Origin: a virus | Virus record (IMG/VR): IMGVR_UViG_3300008516_000158 | Location: 1-34,865 of that record | Direction: 5' to 3' (one strand) | DNA length: 34,865 bases | Part shown: positions 23,015 to 29,067 of the stretch, piece by piece | Layout of the letters: each line of letters opens with the position of its first letter | Position numbering within the stretch: position 1 is the first letter of the stretch | Made by a program: the position numbers and the translations under genes | The notes under the pieces: generated by a model | What the model was told of the DNA's origin: nothing | Seen by the model: only the letters and a program-made list of their open reading frames with translations | Databases searched by the model: none

Positions 23015-23232
23015 ACCCTTACCAGCGGCCCCAGGACGGCCAACACAGGGCTTCAGGCCCCGCCCTGATATAATTCCTTTCGGGTCCCGACAATTTCGAT
23101 TACAGCGCGAAGTCACCTTTGTTTACTGAAGTCACCTTTGTCAACCAAAGTTACTCAAAAGCATGACGAAAGTAATGGCCCAAAAGAATGATACCTTTGG
23201 TTCCCGATTCGGCTTCAATTTGGAAAAGGGGC
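23015..23232. promoter_or_regulatory. Non-coding control region with CACCTTTG-type repeats
   Basis: No gene is visible. GAAGTCACCTTTGT occurs twice exactly, 19 bases apart (23109-23122, 23128-23141), followed by an inverted relative CCAAAGTTACT (23145-23155) and a further ATACCTTTGGTT (23191-23202). An extended -10 sequence, TGATATAAT, lies at 23066-23074 without a good -35. The repeats look like binding sites for a regulator or an accessory origin, just upstream of the strong early promoter at 23233. Confidence 0.55.
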
Positions 23233-23262
23233 TTGACAAGGGCGGTACATATCTTTTATACT
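23233..23262 (+). promoter_or_regulatory. Early promoter P1
   Basis: TTGACA (23233-23238), 18-base spacer, TATACT (23257-23262). The sequence TTGACAAGGGCGGTACATA is repeated with one change in promoter P2 at 26029, so the spacer itself is conserved and may be an operator. It drives the ParB-like and following genes. Confidence 0.8.
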
Positions 23263-23268
23263 GATAAT

Positions 23269-23290
23269 GGTCGGGTTGACTAGCCCGACC
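23269..23290 (+). other. 5' leader hairpin of the ParB-like transcript
   Basis: GGTCGGG (23269-23275) pairs with CCCGACC (23284-23290), loop TTGACTAG. It starts at the predicted transcription start of P1, so the mRNA would begin with a hairpin, a feature that can protect the 5' end. The same GTCGGG/CCCGAC stem recurs at 23733-23745. Confidence 0.55.
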
Positions 23291-23304
23291 GAAGGGAAGA
23301 TTGA

Positions 23305-23535
23305 ATGAAGATACCGCTGACTGAAATATTGAAAATCGAAACCAGGTTTCCGTTGCGGCTTGTCGAAATGGACGACAAGCTTCTGGAAGATATTCGGGAA
23401 AATGGTATCAAGGAACCAATCGAAATCAGGATTCGGGAAGATGGTTCGCTGATAGTATGGGACGGGCTTCACAGATTGGCAATTGCCGTTAAGCTGGACC
23501 TGGAAGCCGTCCCCGTTTTCTTCAGGGGAATGTGA
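23305..23535 (+). CDS. Short ParB-like protein
   Basis: A 76-aa protein consisting of only a ParB/Sulfiredoxin-type N-terminal domain: IPLTEILKIETRF, LLEDIRENGIKEPIEIR and the diagnostic DGLHRLAIA (Gly54, His56, Arg57, the nucleotide-binding GxHR motif). It lacks the helix-turn-helix and dimer domains of true ParB, so it is not a partition protein by itself; stand-alone versions in phages act as nucleases or CTP-binding switches. It is the first gene of the early operon, expressed from P1 with leader hairpin. Confidence 0.8.
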   Translation: MKIPLTEILKIETRFPLRLVEMDDKLLEDIRENGIKEPIEIRIREDGSLIVWDGLHRLAIAVKLDLEAVPVFFRGM

Positions 23536-23537
23536 AA

Positions 23538-23690
23538 ATGAAGGGGAAAAAGCGAAGCAAGCAATTAGAGAAACAAGGCGTTTCTATAACAGAATTGGTA
23601 TTTGGGAAACCGCCCAAAATGCGTTGTCCGATGTGCGGCAAGTTAATTTCGGCCCGTGGTGGACGGGGACGGGGACACAAATGTAAATAA
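23538..23690 (+). CDS. Small basic protein with half zinc ribbon, 50 aa
   Basis: A 50-aa peptide starting two bases after the ParB-like stop. It has a Lys/Arg-rich N-terminus (MKGKKRSKQLEKQ) and a C-terminal MRCPMCGK...RGRGHKC segment: three cysteines and a histidine able to bind one zinc. Codons match the genome. Ribosome sequence AGGGGAATGTGAAA lies within the preceding gene's end, suggesting coupling. Family not recognised. Confidence 0.55.
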   Translation: MKGKKRSKQLEKQGVSITELVFGKPPKMRCPMCGKLISARGGRGRGHKCK

Positions 23691-23732
23691 TTAACCGGCG
23701 CGGGTTCCTTCCCCGCCGTCGTGGTCCGAACG

Positions 23733-23762
23733 GTCGGGTCCCGACGGGGGCGAAGAAGCCCC
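23733..23762 (+). other. Dyad and leader hairpin before gene 23790
   Basis: GTCGGG-T-CCCGAC (23733-23745) is a perfect dyad, and GGGGC (23747-23751) pairs with GCCCC (23758-23762), followed by AAATAAA and the ribosome site. Hairpin plus CCCCAAAT is repeated before the genes at 24434 and 26112. This occupies the 99-base gap; no coding sequence seen. Confidence 0.5.
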
Positions 23763-23789
23763 AAATAAATCGAAAGGGGGCGAAAGGAC

Positions 23790-23993
23790 ATGGCGAAAAT
23801 AGGTAACGAAGCGAAGCTTATCCTGAAGCTGGCCGAAGAACGTACCCAGGCCAAAGTCAAAGAGCATGGCGACGAAGCCGCCAACGCGGACGGCCAGGAT
23901 AGCAAACTGGCCGCGGCACACCGGAACAAAGCCGCGGGCATGAAAGAAGCTTTGTTTATCCTGGAGAAAATCTACCTAGAAATGGAAAACTAA
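23790..23993 (+). CDS. Small helical hypothetical protein
   Basis: A 67-aa protein with ribosome site AAGGGGGCGAAAGGAC. It is almost wholly helical and rich in Ala, Lys and Glu (AKLILKLAEERTQAKVKEHG, AAAHRNKAAGMKEALFILEKIY), suggesting a small coiled-coil or helical bundle. No cysteine, signal or membrane segment. Not recognised; could be a small host-takeover or accessory protein, as common in early operons. Confidence 0.6.
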   Translation: MAKIGNEAKLILKLAEERTQAKVKEHGDEAANADGQDSKLAAAHRNKAAGMKEALFILEKIYLEMEN

Positions 23994-24018
23994 ACGAAAA
24001 CCGAAAGGGGGGAAGTAA

Positions 24019-24360
24019 ATGCCCGAACAAATAGAATCAGGAACACTTGACCGTTTCGAACGGGCCCGCGAAGCGATTTGGGGGGCCCCAGGATTTCAGC
24101 GTCGGCAAGCAACAATCACGGCCGACGGGAACCAGTTCTTCCCTTCCGCAACCTGGGTCGTTCAAACGGTAATCACGGACGACAATGCGACGGTCTTCCT
24201 GGAAACCGTTTCCAGGGAAGGCGGTTCGCGGATTATCCTTCCAAACAGGGTCGCCCGAACTATCTTCCGGCACTATGTGGAAATAATGAAGGCCCGCCGT
24301 TCGACCAGGTCGAAGCGCGGGGCGGAAAGCCGGAAGAACAAGCAACGCGGCGACGCGTAA
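24019..24360 (+). CDS. Hypothetical protein with basic C-terminus
   Basis: A 113-aa protein preceded by AAGGGGGGAAGTAA. Residues 30-80 form a probable beta sheet (TITADGNQFFPSATWVVQTV, ATVFLETVSREGG, RIILPNRVA), and the last 30 are strongly basic (ARRSTRSKRGAESRKNKQRG), consistent with nucleic-acid binding. No known domain recognised. Confidence 0.6.
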   Translation: MPEQIESGTLDRFERAREAIWGAPGFQRRQATITADGNQFFPSATWVVQTVITDDNATVFLETVSREGGSRIILPNRVARTIFRHYVEIMKARRSTRSKRGAESRKNKQRGDA

Positions 24361-24381
24361 GCGAATAGAGTTGAACGCGAA

Positions 24382-24403
24382 GGGGCCCCGCGTAATGGGC
24401 CCC
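24382..24403 (+). other. GC hairpin leader before gene 24434
   Basis: GGGGCCC (24382-24388) pairs with GGGCCCC (24397-24403), loop CGCGTAAT, followed by AAATAAAAACCGAAAGGGAG and the ATG. Second instance of the hairpin-CCCCAAAT leader; no T-run. Confidence 0.5.
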
Positions 24404-24433
24404 AAATAAAAACCGAAAGGGAGTAACAACAAA

Positions 24434-24835
24434 ATGATTATTTGCGAATCTGAATTCGAAACGCCCGACCCGAACGACCCCGAAATCGCCTTGACCGAAG
24501 TGGATTACTACGCCTGGATACCACAGCCCGCGGCCGTACCCAATCACCGACTTTCACTACGGTACCGATTCGCGACCGGCCAGTACGAACTATATCGGAA
24601 ATATGCCAGAACCCTCATAGCGGCTACTGACAACGTAGTGCTTATCCAGCACAAGGCCGACGGCGACGAACAAGTCGTCTTCGCTGACAAGGACCTGGAA
24701 AAAGCGATAGAATATGCTAGTACCCAAACCTTGAAATATCACGGGTACGAATCGAAGGACCAGGTATGTACCCATGAAGGCCGCGGTCGCGCCTTCGGTT
24801 GTAAAGTATCAAGAGGGGGGGAATCAACAAAATGA
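24434..24835 (+). CDS. Hypothetical protein
   Basis: A 133-aa protein with an acidic N-terminus (ESEFETPDPNDPE), aromatic beta-rich middle (DYYAWIPQPA, LSLRYRFATGQYELYRKYAR) and a helical C-terminal part (DKDLEKAIEYASTQTLKYHG). The last four codons overlap the Toprim gene (ATGA), so the two are translationally coupled. No family recognised; coupling suggests it may work with the Topo VI-A-like protein. Confidence 0.6.
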   Translation: MIICESEFETPDPNDPEIALTEVDYYAWIPQPAAVPNHRLSLRYRFATGQYELYRKYARTLIAATDNVVLIQHKADGDEQVVFADKDLEKAIEYASTQTLKYHGYESKDQVCTHEGRGRAFGCKVSRGGESTK

Positions 24836-25695
24836 AGTACGAACAAACAGTCACCGCCGTCAACCGGATAATCGGTCAATATACGATACCGCTTACACTT
24901 CGTCAGATTTATTACCGATTGGTTGTCGAAATTCTAATCCCGAATCTTCGAAGCGCGTACAATGGGCTTTCGGCCCAACTGGTCAGGGCGCGTGAAATGG
25001 GCGAAGTTGACGAAAGGCGAATCGTTGACCGTTCGCGGTCCATTGACGACCGCGCCTTCGATAGTCCGACCGCCTTCCTGGAAGCGGCAATCTGGACCAC
25101 AGAAAACCGCTTCTTCCATCGTTACTGGACGACCCAGGGCGTTTATTGCGAAGCCTGGGTCGAAAAGGACGCCCTTTCCCAGGTAATCGCGGGGGCCGTG
25201 GAAGAATTGAATACAATCGTCGCCCCGTCCAGGGGATATTCCAGCTATTCATACGTCAGCGATGCCGTCCGCCGGTTCCAGAAAAACCGCGGGGACGCCG
25301 AACGCGTCGTCATACTCCACTTCGCCGACCATGACCCTTCCGGCCTGGACATGACCCGTGACCTTCGGGACCGCTTCAACGCTTATTCCCGCGGATTCTC
25401 ATTCAGCGTCGAAGTGAAGCGAATCGCCTTATCCTTCGACCAGGTCCGCCAGTACGACCTTATCCCGAATCCGACGAAGGTTACTGATTCGCGGGCGGGC
25501 GGTTACATGGCCCGATACGGCGACGAATGTTGGGAACTGGACGCAATCGAGCCCGACGAACTGGTCCGCCTGGTCCATGAAGCCGCGGAAGTCGAAGTCA
25601 CGGATTGGGACGCCTGGAACGAATTGAAGGACCAGGACGAAAAGGAACGGGAAGAAATCCGAAAGGCAATCGAAGAACTGAAGGATAAGTATTAA
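24832..25695 (+). CDS. Topo VI subunit A/Spo11-like Toprim protein
   Basis: A 287-aa protein with the two-domain layout of type IIB topoisomerase A subunits. The N-terminal winged-helix part has LTLRQIYYRL; Tyr28 of IYY aligns with the catalytic tyrosine of Spo11/TopoVIA (K/R-R-[DE]-[IV]-Y-Y). A Toprim domain follows with Glu111 in EAWVEKD and the metal-binding HFADHDPSG (Asp166, Asp168). DRSR at 66-69 and YMARYGDECWELDAI are typical of the phage/bacterial branch. It is shorter than TopoVIA (about 360 aa). No B subunit or GHKL ATPase is encoded here, so it may nick or break DNA or unlink it with host partners. It is located in the early region before the replication initiator. Overlap with the upstream gene and a downstream hairpin mark an operon end. 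Confidence 0.8.
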   Translation: MKYEQTVTAVNRIIGQYTIPLTLRQIYYRLVVEILIPNLRSAYNGLSAQLVRAREMGEVDERRIVDRSRSIDDRAFDSPTAFLEAAIWTTENRFFHRYWTTQGVYCEAWVEKDALSQVIAGAVEELNTIVAPSRGYSSYSYVSDAVRRFQKNRGDAERVVILHFADHDPSGLDMTRDLRDRFNAYSRGFSFSVEVKRIALSFDQVRQYDLIPNPTKVTDSRAGGYMARYGDECWELDAIEPDELVRLVHEAAEVEVTDWDAWNELKDQDEKEREEIRKAIEELKDKY

Positions 25696-25707
25696 GCCAT
25701 TATCAGG

Positions 25708-25733
25708 GGCCCCAGGGTCGAAATCCTGGGGCC
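25708..25733 (+). terminator. Weak terminator/attenuator after the Toprim gene
   Basis: A perfect 9-bp stem GGCCCCAGG/CCTGGGGCC (25708-25716, 25725-25733) with loop GTCGAAAT but only TTT following. Likely partial termination or 3'-end protection. Confidence 0.6.
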
Positions 25734-25778
25734 TTTGCCGGTTGATATGGGGAATATCAAAAAGGGGGTTGAAAAGCA

Positions 25779-25934
25779 ATGGAAATAACCTGGGAAAGTA
25801 TCGGTTTATTGTTCCTGGTCCTGGTCGTCGGGTCCTTCATTGCGGCGTATATTGACGTCGCCCTGGAAGACCGGAAGCGACGCCGCGAACAAGCCGAATG
25901 GGAAGAATTACAGCGAAGGAGAAAGGTGCAATGA
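25779..25934 (+). CDS. Small single-span membrane protein, 51 aa
   Basis: A 51-aa peptide starting MEITWESIG, then one hydrophobic helix (LLFLVLVVGSFIAAYI, about 10-25) and a long charged helix (EDRKRRREQAEWEELQRRRKVQ). Positive charge after the membrane segment predicts N-out, C-in topology. Ribosome site AAAAAGGGGGTTGAAAAGCA. It overlaps by four bases (ATGA) with the pilin-like peptide, so both are likely made together. Candidates: holin/pinholin, superinfection-exclusion or pilus-interference factor. No family recognised. Confidence 0.65.
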   Translation: MEITWESIGLLFLVLVVGSFIAAYIDVALEDRKRRREQAEWEELQRRRKVQ

Positions 25935-26032
25935 AGGGAATAACGTTTATTGAAGTCCTGATGTTCATTGCTATATTAGGCATACTGGCCGCCGTGGTAA
26001 TTCCCAACTTAATTCTATTGTTTTGGGATTGA
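25931..26032 (+). CDS. Pilin-like minipeptide with type IV prepilin signature, 33 aa
   Basis: A 33-aa peptide that is almost only a type IV pilin N-terminus: leader MKG, then ITFIEVLMFIAILGILAA, with Pro and Asn soon after. If cut after Gly3 by prepilin peptidase, the mature peptide has Ile1, the invariant Glu5 and Pro22, exactly as in type IVa pilins (FTLIE...IP). It ends LILLFWD and has no globular pilin domain. Such a peptide could insert in the inner membrane, be processed by PilD, and poison or modulate pilus assembly, for instance to block superinfection by pilus-dependent phages. It overlaps the upstream membrane gene (ATGA), and its stop codon lies in the -35 of promoter P2. Function is inferred, not known. 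Confidence 0.75.
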   Translation: MKGITFIEVLMFIAILGILAAVVIPNLILLFWD

Positions 26033-26058
26033 CAAGGGCGATACATAGGTATTACAAT
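26029..26058 (+). promoter_or_regulatory. Early promoter P2
   Basis: TTGACA (26029-26034), 18-base spacer, TACAAT (26053-26058). Shares TTGACAAGGGCG(A/G)TACATA with promoter P1 at 23233. Drives the coiled-coil, multi-zinc and OB-like genes; its leader contains a TGGGGA/TCCCCA hairpin (26066-26085) followed by AAATCTAAACG and the ribosome site. Confidence 0.75.
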
Positions 26059-26065
26059 AAGGGCC

Positions 26066-26085
26066 TGGGGAATCCTGGGTCCCCA
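26066..26085 (+). other. Leader hairpin before gene 26112
   Basis: TGGGGA (26066-26071) pairs with TCCCCA (26080-26085), loop ATCCTGGG, immediately downstream of P2. Third instance of a GC hairpin ending CCCCAAAT before a gene start. Confidence 0.5.
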
Positions 26086-26111
26086 AATCTAAACGAAAGG
26101 AAGGAAGACCA

Positions 26112-27158
26112 ATGGAACAAAAAGGACATTGTAAGCATGGGGAATTTAATCTTCGGGAAGGTTGCCCCGATTGTATTCAGGAAGAACGGGAACGGCGCGA
26201 AGCCGAAGCGTTGGGGGAAGAAGTCCCCGAACCTGAACCCGAACCAATTATCGTCAAGGTTCGATACCTTTCCGAATCCACGGGAGAAGTAATTGTAAGC
26301 GGCCGTGAATACGCGTACTTTTCGGCGGAACCGCTGAAGGTTGGCGACGTCGTCCAGGTACCCGTCCGCGATAGGGTTCAGAAGGCGGTCGTCACAGCGA
26401 TTGATGTCACCGAATCCGAAATCGCGGATTTCAGATTCGACGTCAAAACCATTCCGGCGGGTTCAGTCTTCCCTGGGGCCCAAGCCCCGCCCGAAATGGA
26501 AATACTTCCCGCCCCGCTGAATACCCTTCGCGAATTGGGCCAGGTTGTCGAACCTGGCCTTCTTCAAGTCGCCGCTGAAGCCGAACGTCTTCGGGACTTT
26601 GCCGTTGCCCGTGTCATTACGACGAACGAAGACCTGAAGCCCGCGACCGACGACCTTTCCATTATCGCCAATGCGAAGAAGCTTATCATGGAAAAGAAGG
26701 CCGAAATACTGGCCCCGTTCAAATCCCAGGTTGACGGAATCAACGCGGCTTTCGCTGACCTTCTTCAACCCCTGGACGAAGCCGACCAAATAACCAGGGA
26801 AAAGGTCAAGGCTTTCCGCGAAGAACAACAAAGGAAGGCCGCGGAAGCACAACGGATTGAAGACGAAAAGTTGAAGCTGGCCCAGGCCGAAATGGAGTTG
26901 ACCGGCGAACATACCCAGGAACTAGGGACCGCCGTCGCCCCGCCCGCCGTTCCCGACCATACCCGAACGGGAATGGGTACCCAGGGCTTCCAGAAGGTTT
27001 ACAAATGGGAAGTGACCGATTTCGCCCAGGTACCCGACCAGTATAAAATGATTGACACAGGCAAAGTAACCGGCGTCGTCAAAGGGTCGAAGGGAACGAT
27101 TGAGATTCCAGGTATCCGCGTATGGACGGACGAAGCCGTCCGAATAAATACACGATAA
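26112..27158 (+). CDS. Coiled-coil protein with N-terminal Cys/His cluster
   Basis: A 348-aa early protein. The N-terminus has a probable zinc site, HCKHGEFNLREGCPDC, followed by an acidic spacer and a small beta-domain (about 46-110, with VGDVVQVPVRDRV). A long central coiled coil runs from about 155 to 270 (NEDLKPATDDLSIIANAKKL, ADQITREKVKAFREEQQRKA). The C-terminal domain (YKWEVTDFAQVPDQYKMID, IPGIRVWTDEAVRINTR) is seen in phage proteins beside recombination/ssDNA-binding genes, where function is unknown. It opens the P2 operon with a multi-zinc and an OB-like protein, so a DNA-metabolism role is likely but not proven. Confidence 0.7.
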   Translation: MEQKGHCKHGEFNLREGCPDCIQEERERREAEALGEEVPEPEPEPIIVKVRYLSESTGEVIVSGREYAYFSAEPLKVGDVVQVPVRDRVQKAVVTAIDVTESEIADFRFDVKTIPAGSVFPGAQAPPEMEILPAPLNTLRELGQVVEPGLLQVAAEAERLRDFAVARVITTNEDLKPATDDLSIIANAKKLIMEKKAEILAPFKSQVDGINAAFADLLQPLDEADQITREKVKAFREEQQRKAAEAQRIEDEKLKLAQAEMELTGEHTQELGTAVAPPAVPDHTRTGMGTQGFQKVYKWEVTDFAQVPDQYKMIDTGKVTGVVKGSKGTIEIPGIRVWTDEAVRINTR

Positions 27159-27173
27159 GGGGGAAATGAACCA

Positions 27174-27911
27174 ATGACGGAACCATTGAACAAAGCTGAA
27201 AAGAGGAAAAGGAAAGAAAAAAGGAAACAGCAAAAGGCGGTTTCAAAGACCATGAAGACCGTTATCCAACCGAAGCAAGAAGAAACGCCGCTAGGTCCGC
27301 CCGAAGCCGCGCCAGCAACGCCGCCGCCCGTGAATCTTTGCGACAATTGCGCTTATGAGTTCGGGGAATGTGAAGGCAAGCCGAAGTTCGCTTCTGAACT
27401 GGACGAAACCCTGACGGGACCGGCGGCCGACCGTGTCGTCAAATGTGAAGGATTCCTGAACGTCGCCGAAATGCCGACCGCCCAGGAAGCGGCCGCGAAA
27501 GCTACCGCGGCCGCTGAATACCCTGGTTTAATCATTGTTTGTTCGGGCGGTTGCGGGAAGACGACCGAAGGAATTCCTTTGGGAACCTTGTCAGGCGAAT
27601 TCCAGGAAGTTGAAGGAAGCGACGTCCCCAAATGGACTTGCCAGGAATGCCTTGACAAACGGGGCGAATCGGCCGCGGACCAGGAAACCGAAGAACCGGC
27701 ACCGGAAACCCAGGTTATCCGGAAGGACCTTCCGGAACGGCCGGACCCGAAGCGGTTCCAGGCGGAAGAAGATTTCGGGACTTGCCAGTCATGTTCCAGG
27801 CCCTTGAAACGGACCGCCCTGAACCGATACCAGGACGCGATTCGTTGCACGAACGGGCATTGTCGGGCGTATCGCGCCATTGTGAAGACCATTTCAACGG
27901 GGGTCAAGTAA
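27174..27911 (+). CDS. Protein with three zinc-binding clusters
   Basis: A 245-aa protein. After a Lys/Arg-rich start (NKAEKRKRKEKRKQQKA) and Pro-rich linker come three Cys clusters: LCDNCAYEFGEC (about 55), CSGGCGKT...CQEC (about 122-163), and CQSC...RCTNGHC (about 206-232). The last resembles a zinc ribbon in topoisomerases and primases. All three sets suggest a multivalent nucleic-acid binder. It lies between the coiled-coil and OB-like genes of the P2 operon, 1 base from the latter. No named family. Confidence 0.65.
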   Translation: MTEPLNKAEKRKRKEKRKQQKAVSKTMKTVIQPKQEETPLGPPEAAPATPPPVNLCDNCAYEFGECEGKPKFASELDETLTGPAADRVVKCEGFLNVAEMPTAQEAAAKATAAAEYPGLIIVCSGGCGKTTEGIPLGTLSGEFQEVEGSDVPKWTCQECLDKRGESAADQETEEPAPETQVIRKDLPERPDPKRFQAEEDFGTCQSCSRPLKRTALNRYQDAIRCTNGHCRAYRAIVKTISTGVK

Positions 27912-27912
27912 C

Positions 27913-28749
27913 ATGGCCGACAATAAAGTATTCCCAAAACAGCAACTTGAAATCCATAAAATTCAGGACCCGAAACCCTATTCGGGCGGACAAAAGTCCC
28001 TTCTTCCCGTCATGGCGGTGAACCTTTCACTTCCGGAAGGCGACGGGTTTCATGGAAAGTCCCTAAAATATACCGTCTTCAACCAGGACCTTCAGGACCA
28101 CATCAAGGGCCTGGAAGTTGGGGACCGTTTCCTTTGCGACATTGAAGAACACGAACGCCCCGATAGTCAATACGGGCCCGACCGGAACATTGTCCAGATA
28201 TACGTCAACGGCCAACCCATATCGAAGAAGAAGGCCGGCGGCGGGTATGGTAAGTCGCCGGAAATCGTTCGCCTGGAACATGAACTTGACCTGGTCCTGG
28301 AAGGCGTGAAGCGTCGTTCAATCGAAGGTCAAACGGCAATCGCCCAGGTCGGGCTTGTGTTGACTTGCCCGACCCCGATACCTGGGGAAGCCCTGGGAAT
28401 TGACTTTGATTCCTGGAACCGTATCCTGGACAAATACTGGAAGGCCGTCGAAAAGTCCCTGGACAATTTCCTGTCAGAAAGGGTCCAGAAGCCCCAGGAC
28501 GCAAATTCAGCGGCCGCAAAGACTGAAAAGATAGCAAAGGATTCAACGCCGACCACGGACCCGATAAAACACGTCGGCGACCTTTTGACCAGGTCATTGA
28601 AATTGACGCCGCCGGTTACGCGGCTTGAACTCGTTGTCGCCCTGGCCGTCAATGACCCGTCCGAAATAAAGGACCTGGAAGCGGCCTGGAAAACCGCCCA
28701 GGAATTAAGCGCGTCGCTGGCAAAGGAACCTGATATTCATTCTCTATAA
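27913..28749 (+). CDS. Putative OB-fold single-stranded DNA-binding protein
   Basis: A 278-aa protein. Residues about 35-105 (MAVNLSLPEGDGFHGKSLKY, VGDRFLCDIEEHERPDS, NIVQIYVNGQPISKK) look like an OB-fold strand pattern. The middle (YGKSPEIVRLEHELDLVLEG, SWNRILDKYWKAVEKSLDNF) is helical, and the C-terminus is an acidic/polar tail. These are compatible with a phage SSB-like protein, but the typical acidic tip is weak. Placement in the early operon before the initiator supports DNA replication or repair. Moderate confidence in the fold, lower for function. Confidence 0.5.
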   Translation: MADNKVFPKQQLEIHKIQDPKPYSGGQKSLLPVMAVNLSLPEGDGFHGKSLKYTVFNQDLQDHIKGLEVGDRFLCDIEEHERPDSQYGPDRNIVQIYVNGQPISKKKAGGGYGKSPEIVRLEHELDLVLEGVKRRSIEGQTAIAQVGLVLTCPTPIPGEALGIDFDSWNRILDKYWKAVEKSLDNFLSERVQKPQDANSAAAKTEKIAKDSTPTTDPIKHVGDLLTRSLKLTPPVTRLELVVALAVNDPSEIKDLEAAWKTAQELSASLAKEPDIHSL

Positions 28750-28756
28750 ATGGGGC

Positions 28757-28786
28757 TTGACATTGCCGACACGACGGCGTTACAAT
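28757..28786 (+). promoter_or_regulatory. Promoter of the ribbon-helix-helix gene
   Basis: TTGACA (28757-28762), 18-base spacer, TACAAT (28781-28786). The dyad at 28788-28802 lies across the expected start site, so this promoter looks repressible. ATTGACGG-type spacing equals that of P1, P2 and the portal promoter. Confidence 0.8.
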
Positions 28787-28787
28787 T

Positions 28788-28802
28788 GTGTCAAATTGAT
28801 AC
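28788..28802. promoter_or_regulatory. Operator-like dyad at the RHH promoter
   Basis: GTGTCAAATTGATAC, an imperfect palindrome just downstream of the -10. Its reverse complement GTATCAATTTGACAC differs from the portal-promoter dyad (4906) at one base. A nearby ACTTTCGAAAAGT (28801-28813) is also palindromic. Most simply, autoregulation by the ribbon-helix-helix protein. Confidence 0.65.
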
Positions 28803-28827
28803 TTTCGAAAAGTGAAAGGGGGTTCAC

Positions 28828-29019
28828 ATGGTAACTGAAACACATAAAAAGGGGAAGGTTGACCCCTTGAAGGTCGGTCGGAACTGGCGAATCCTGAAGA
28901 CGGTTGACAAAGAATTACACCTTGAAGCCGTCAGGCGGGGGTTCACTTCCGTTCCCGCCTTCCTGAACAATCTTCTGACCCGATACTTCGATGGTGAAAC
29001 TATCAAGCGCGACCCGTAA
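28828..29019 (+). CDS. Ribbon-helix-helix transcriptional regulator
   Basis: A 63-aa protein. After a basic start (THKKGKVDPLKVGRNWRI) the segment ILKTVDKELHLEAVRRGFTSVPAFLN... fits the ribbon-helix-helix (Arc/CopG) pattern: one beta strand followed by two helices, the second starting SVPAFLNNLLTRYF. Such proteins dimerise and insert a beta-ribbon into the major groove of short dyads. It has its own promoter, an operator-like dyad over the start site and its own terminator, a monocistronic autoregulated arrangement. The same dyad covers the portal promoter, so this is the best candidate for an early/late switch. Confidence 0.75.
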   Translation: MVTETHKKGKVDPLKVGRNWRILKTVDKELHLEAVRRGFTSVPAFLNNLLTRYFDGETIKRDP

Positions 29020-29044
29020 ATCTGAATACGGGTCGCTTCTTTTT
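29009..29044 (+). terminator. Rho-independent terminator after the RHH gene
   Basis: A perfect 10-bp stem GCGACCCGTA/TACGGGTCGC (29009-29018, 29027-29036) with TTCTTTTT after it; the stem begins inside the last codons of the RHH gene. Confidence 0.88.
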
Positions 29045-29067
29045 ATTCCGAAAGGGGGACTTTACCA

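Noticed and set aside
23066-23074. Extended -10 (TGATATAAT) as a certain promoter
   Set aside because: No -35 and no gene for over 200 bases downstream; noted in the control-region entry but not called separately.
23305-23535. Plasmid-type ParABS partition system
   Set aside because: The ParB-like protein has only the N-terminal domain, no ParA gene is present, and the repeats upstream do not match a parS palindrome.
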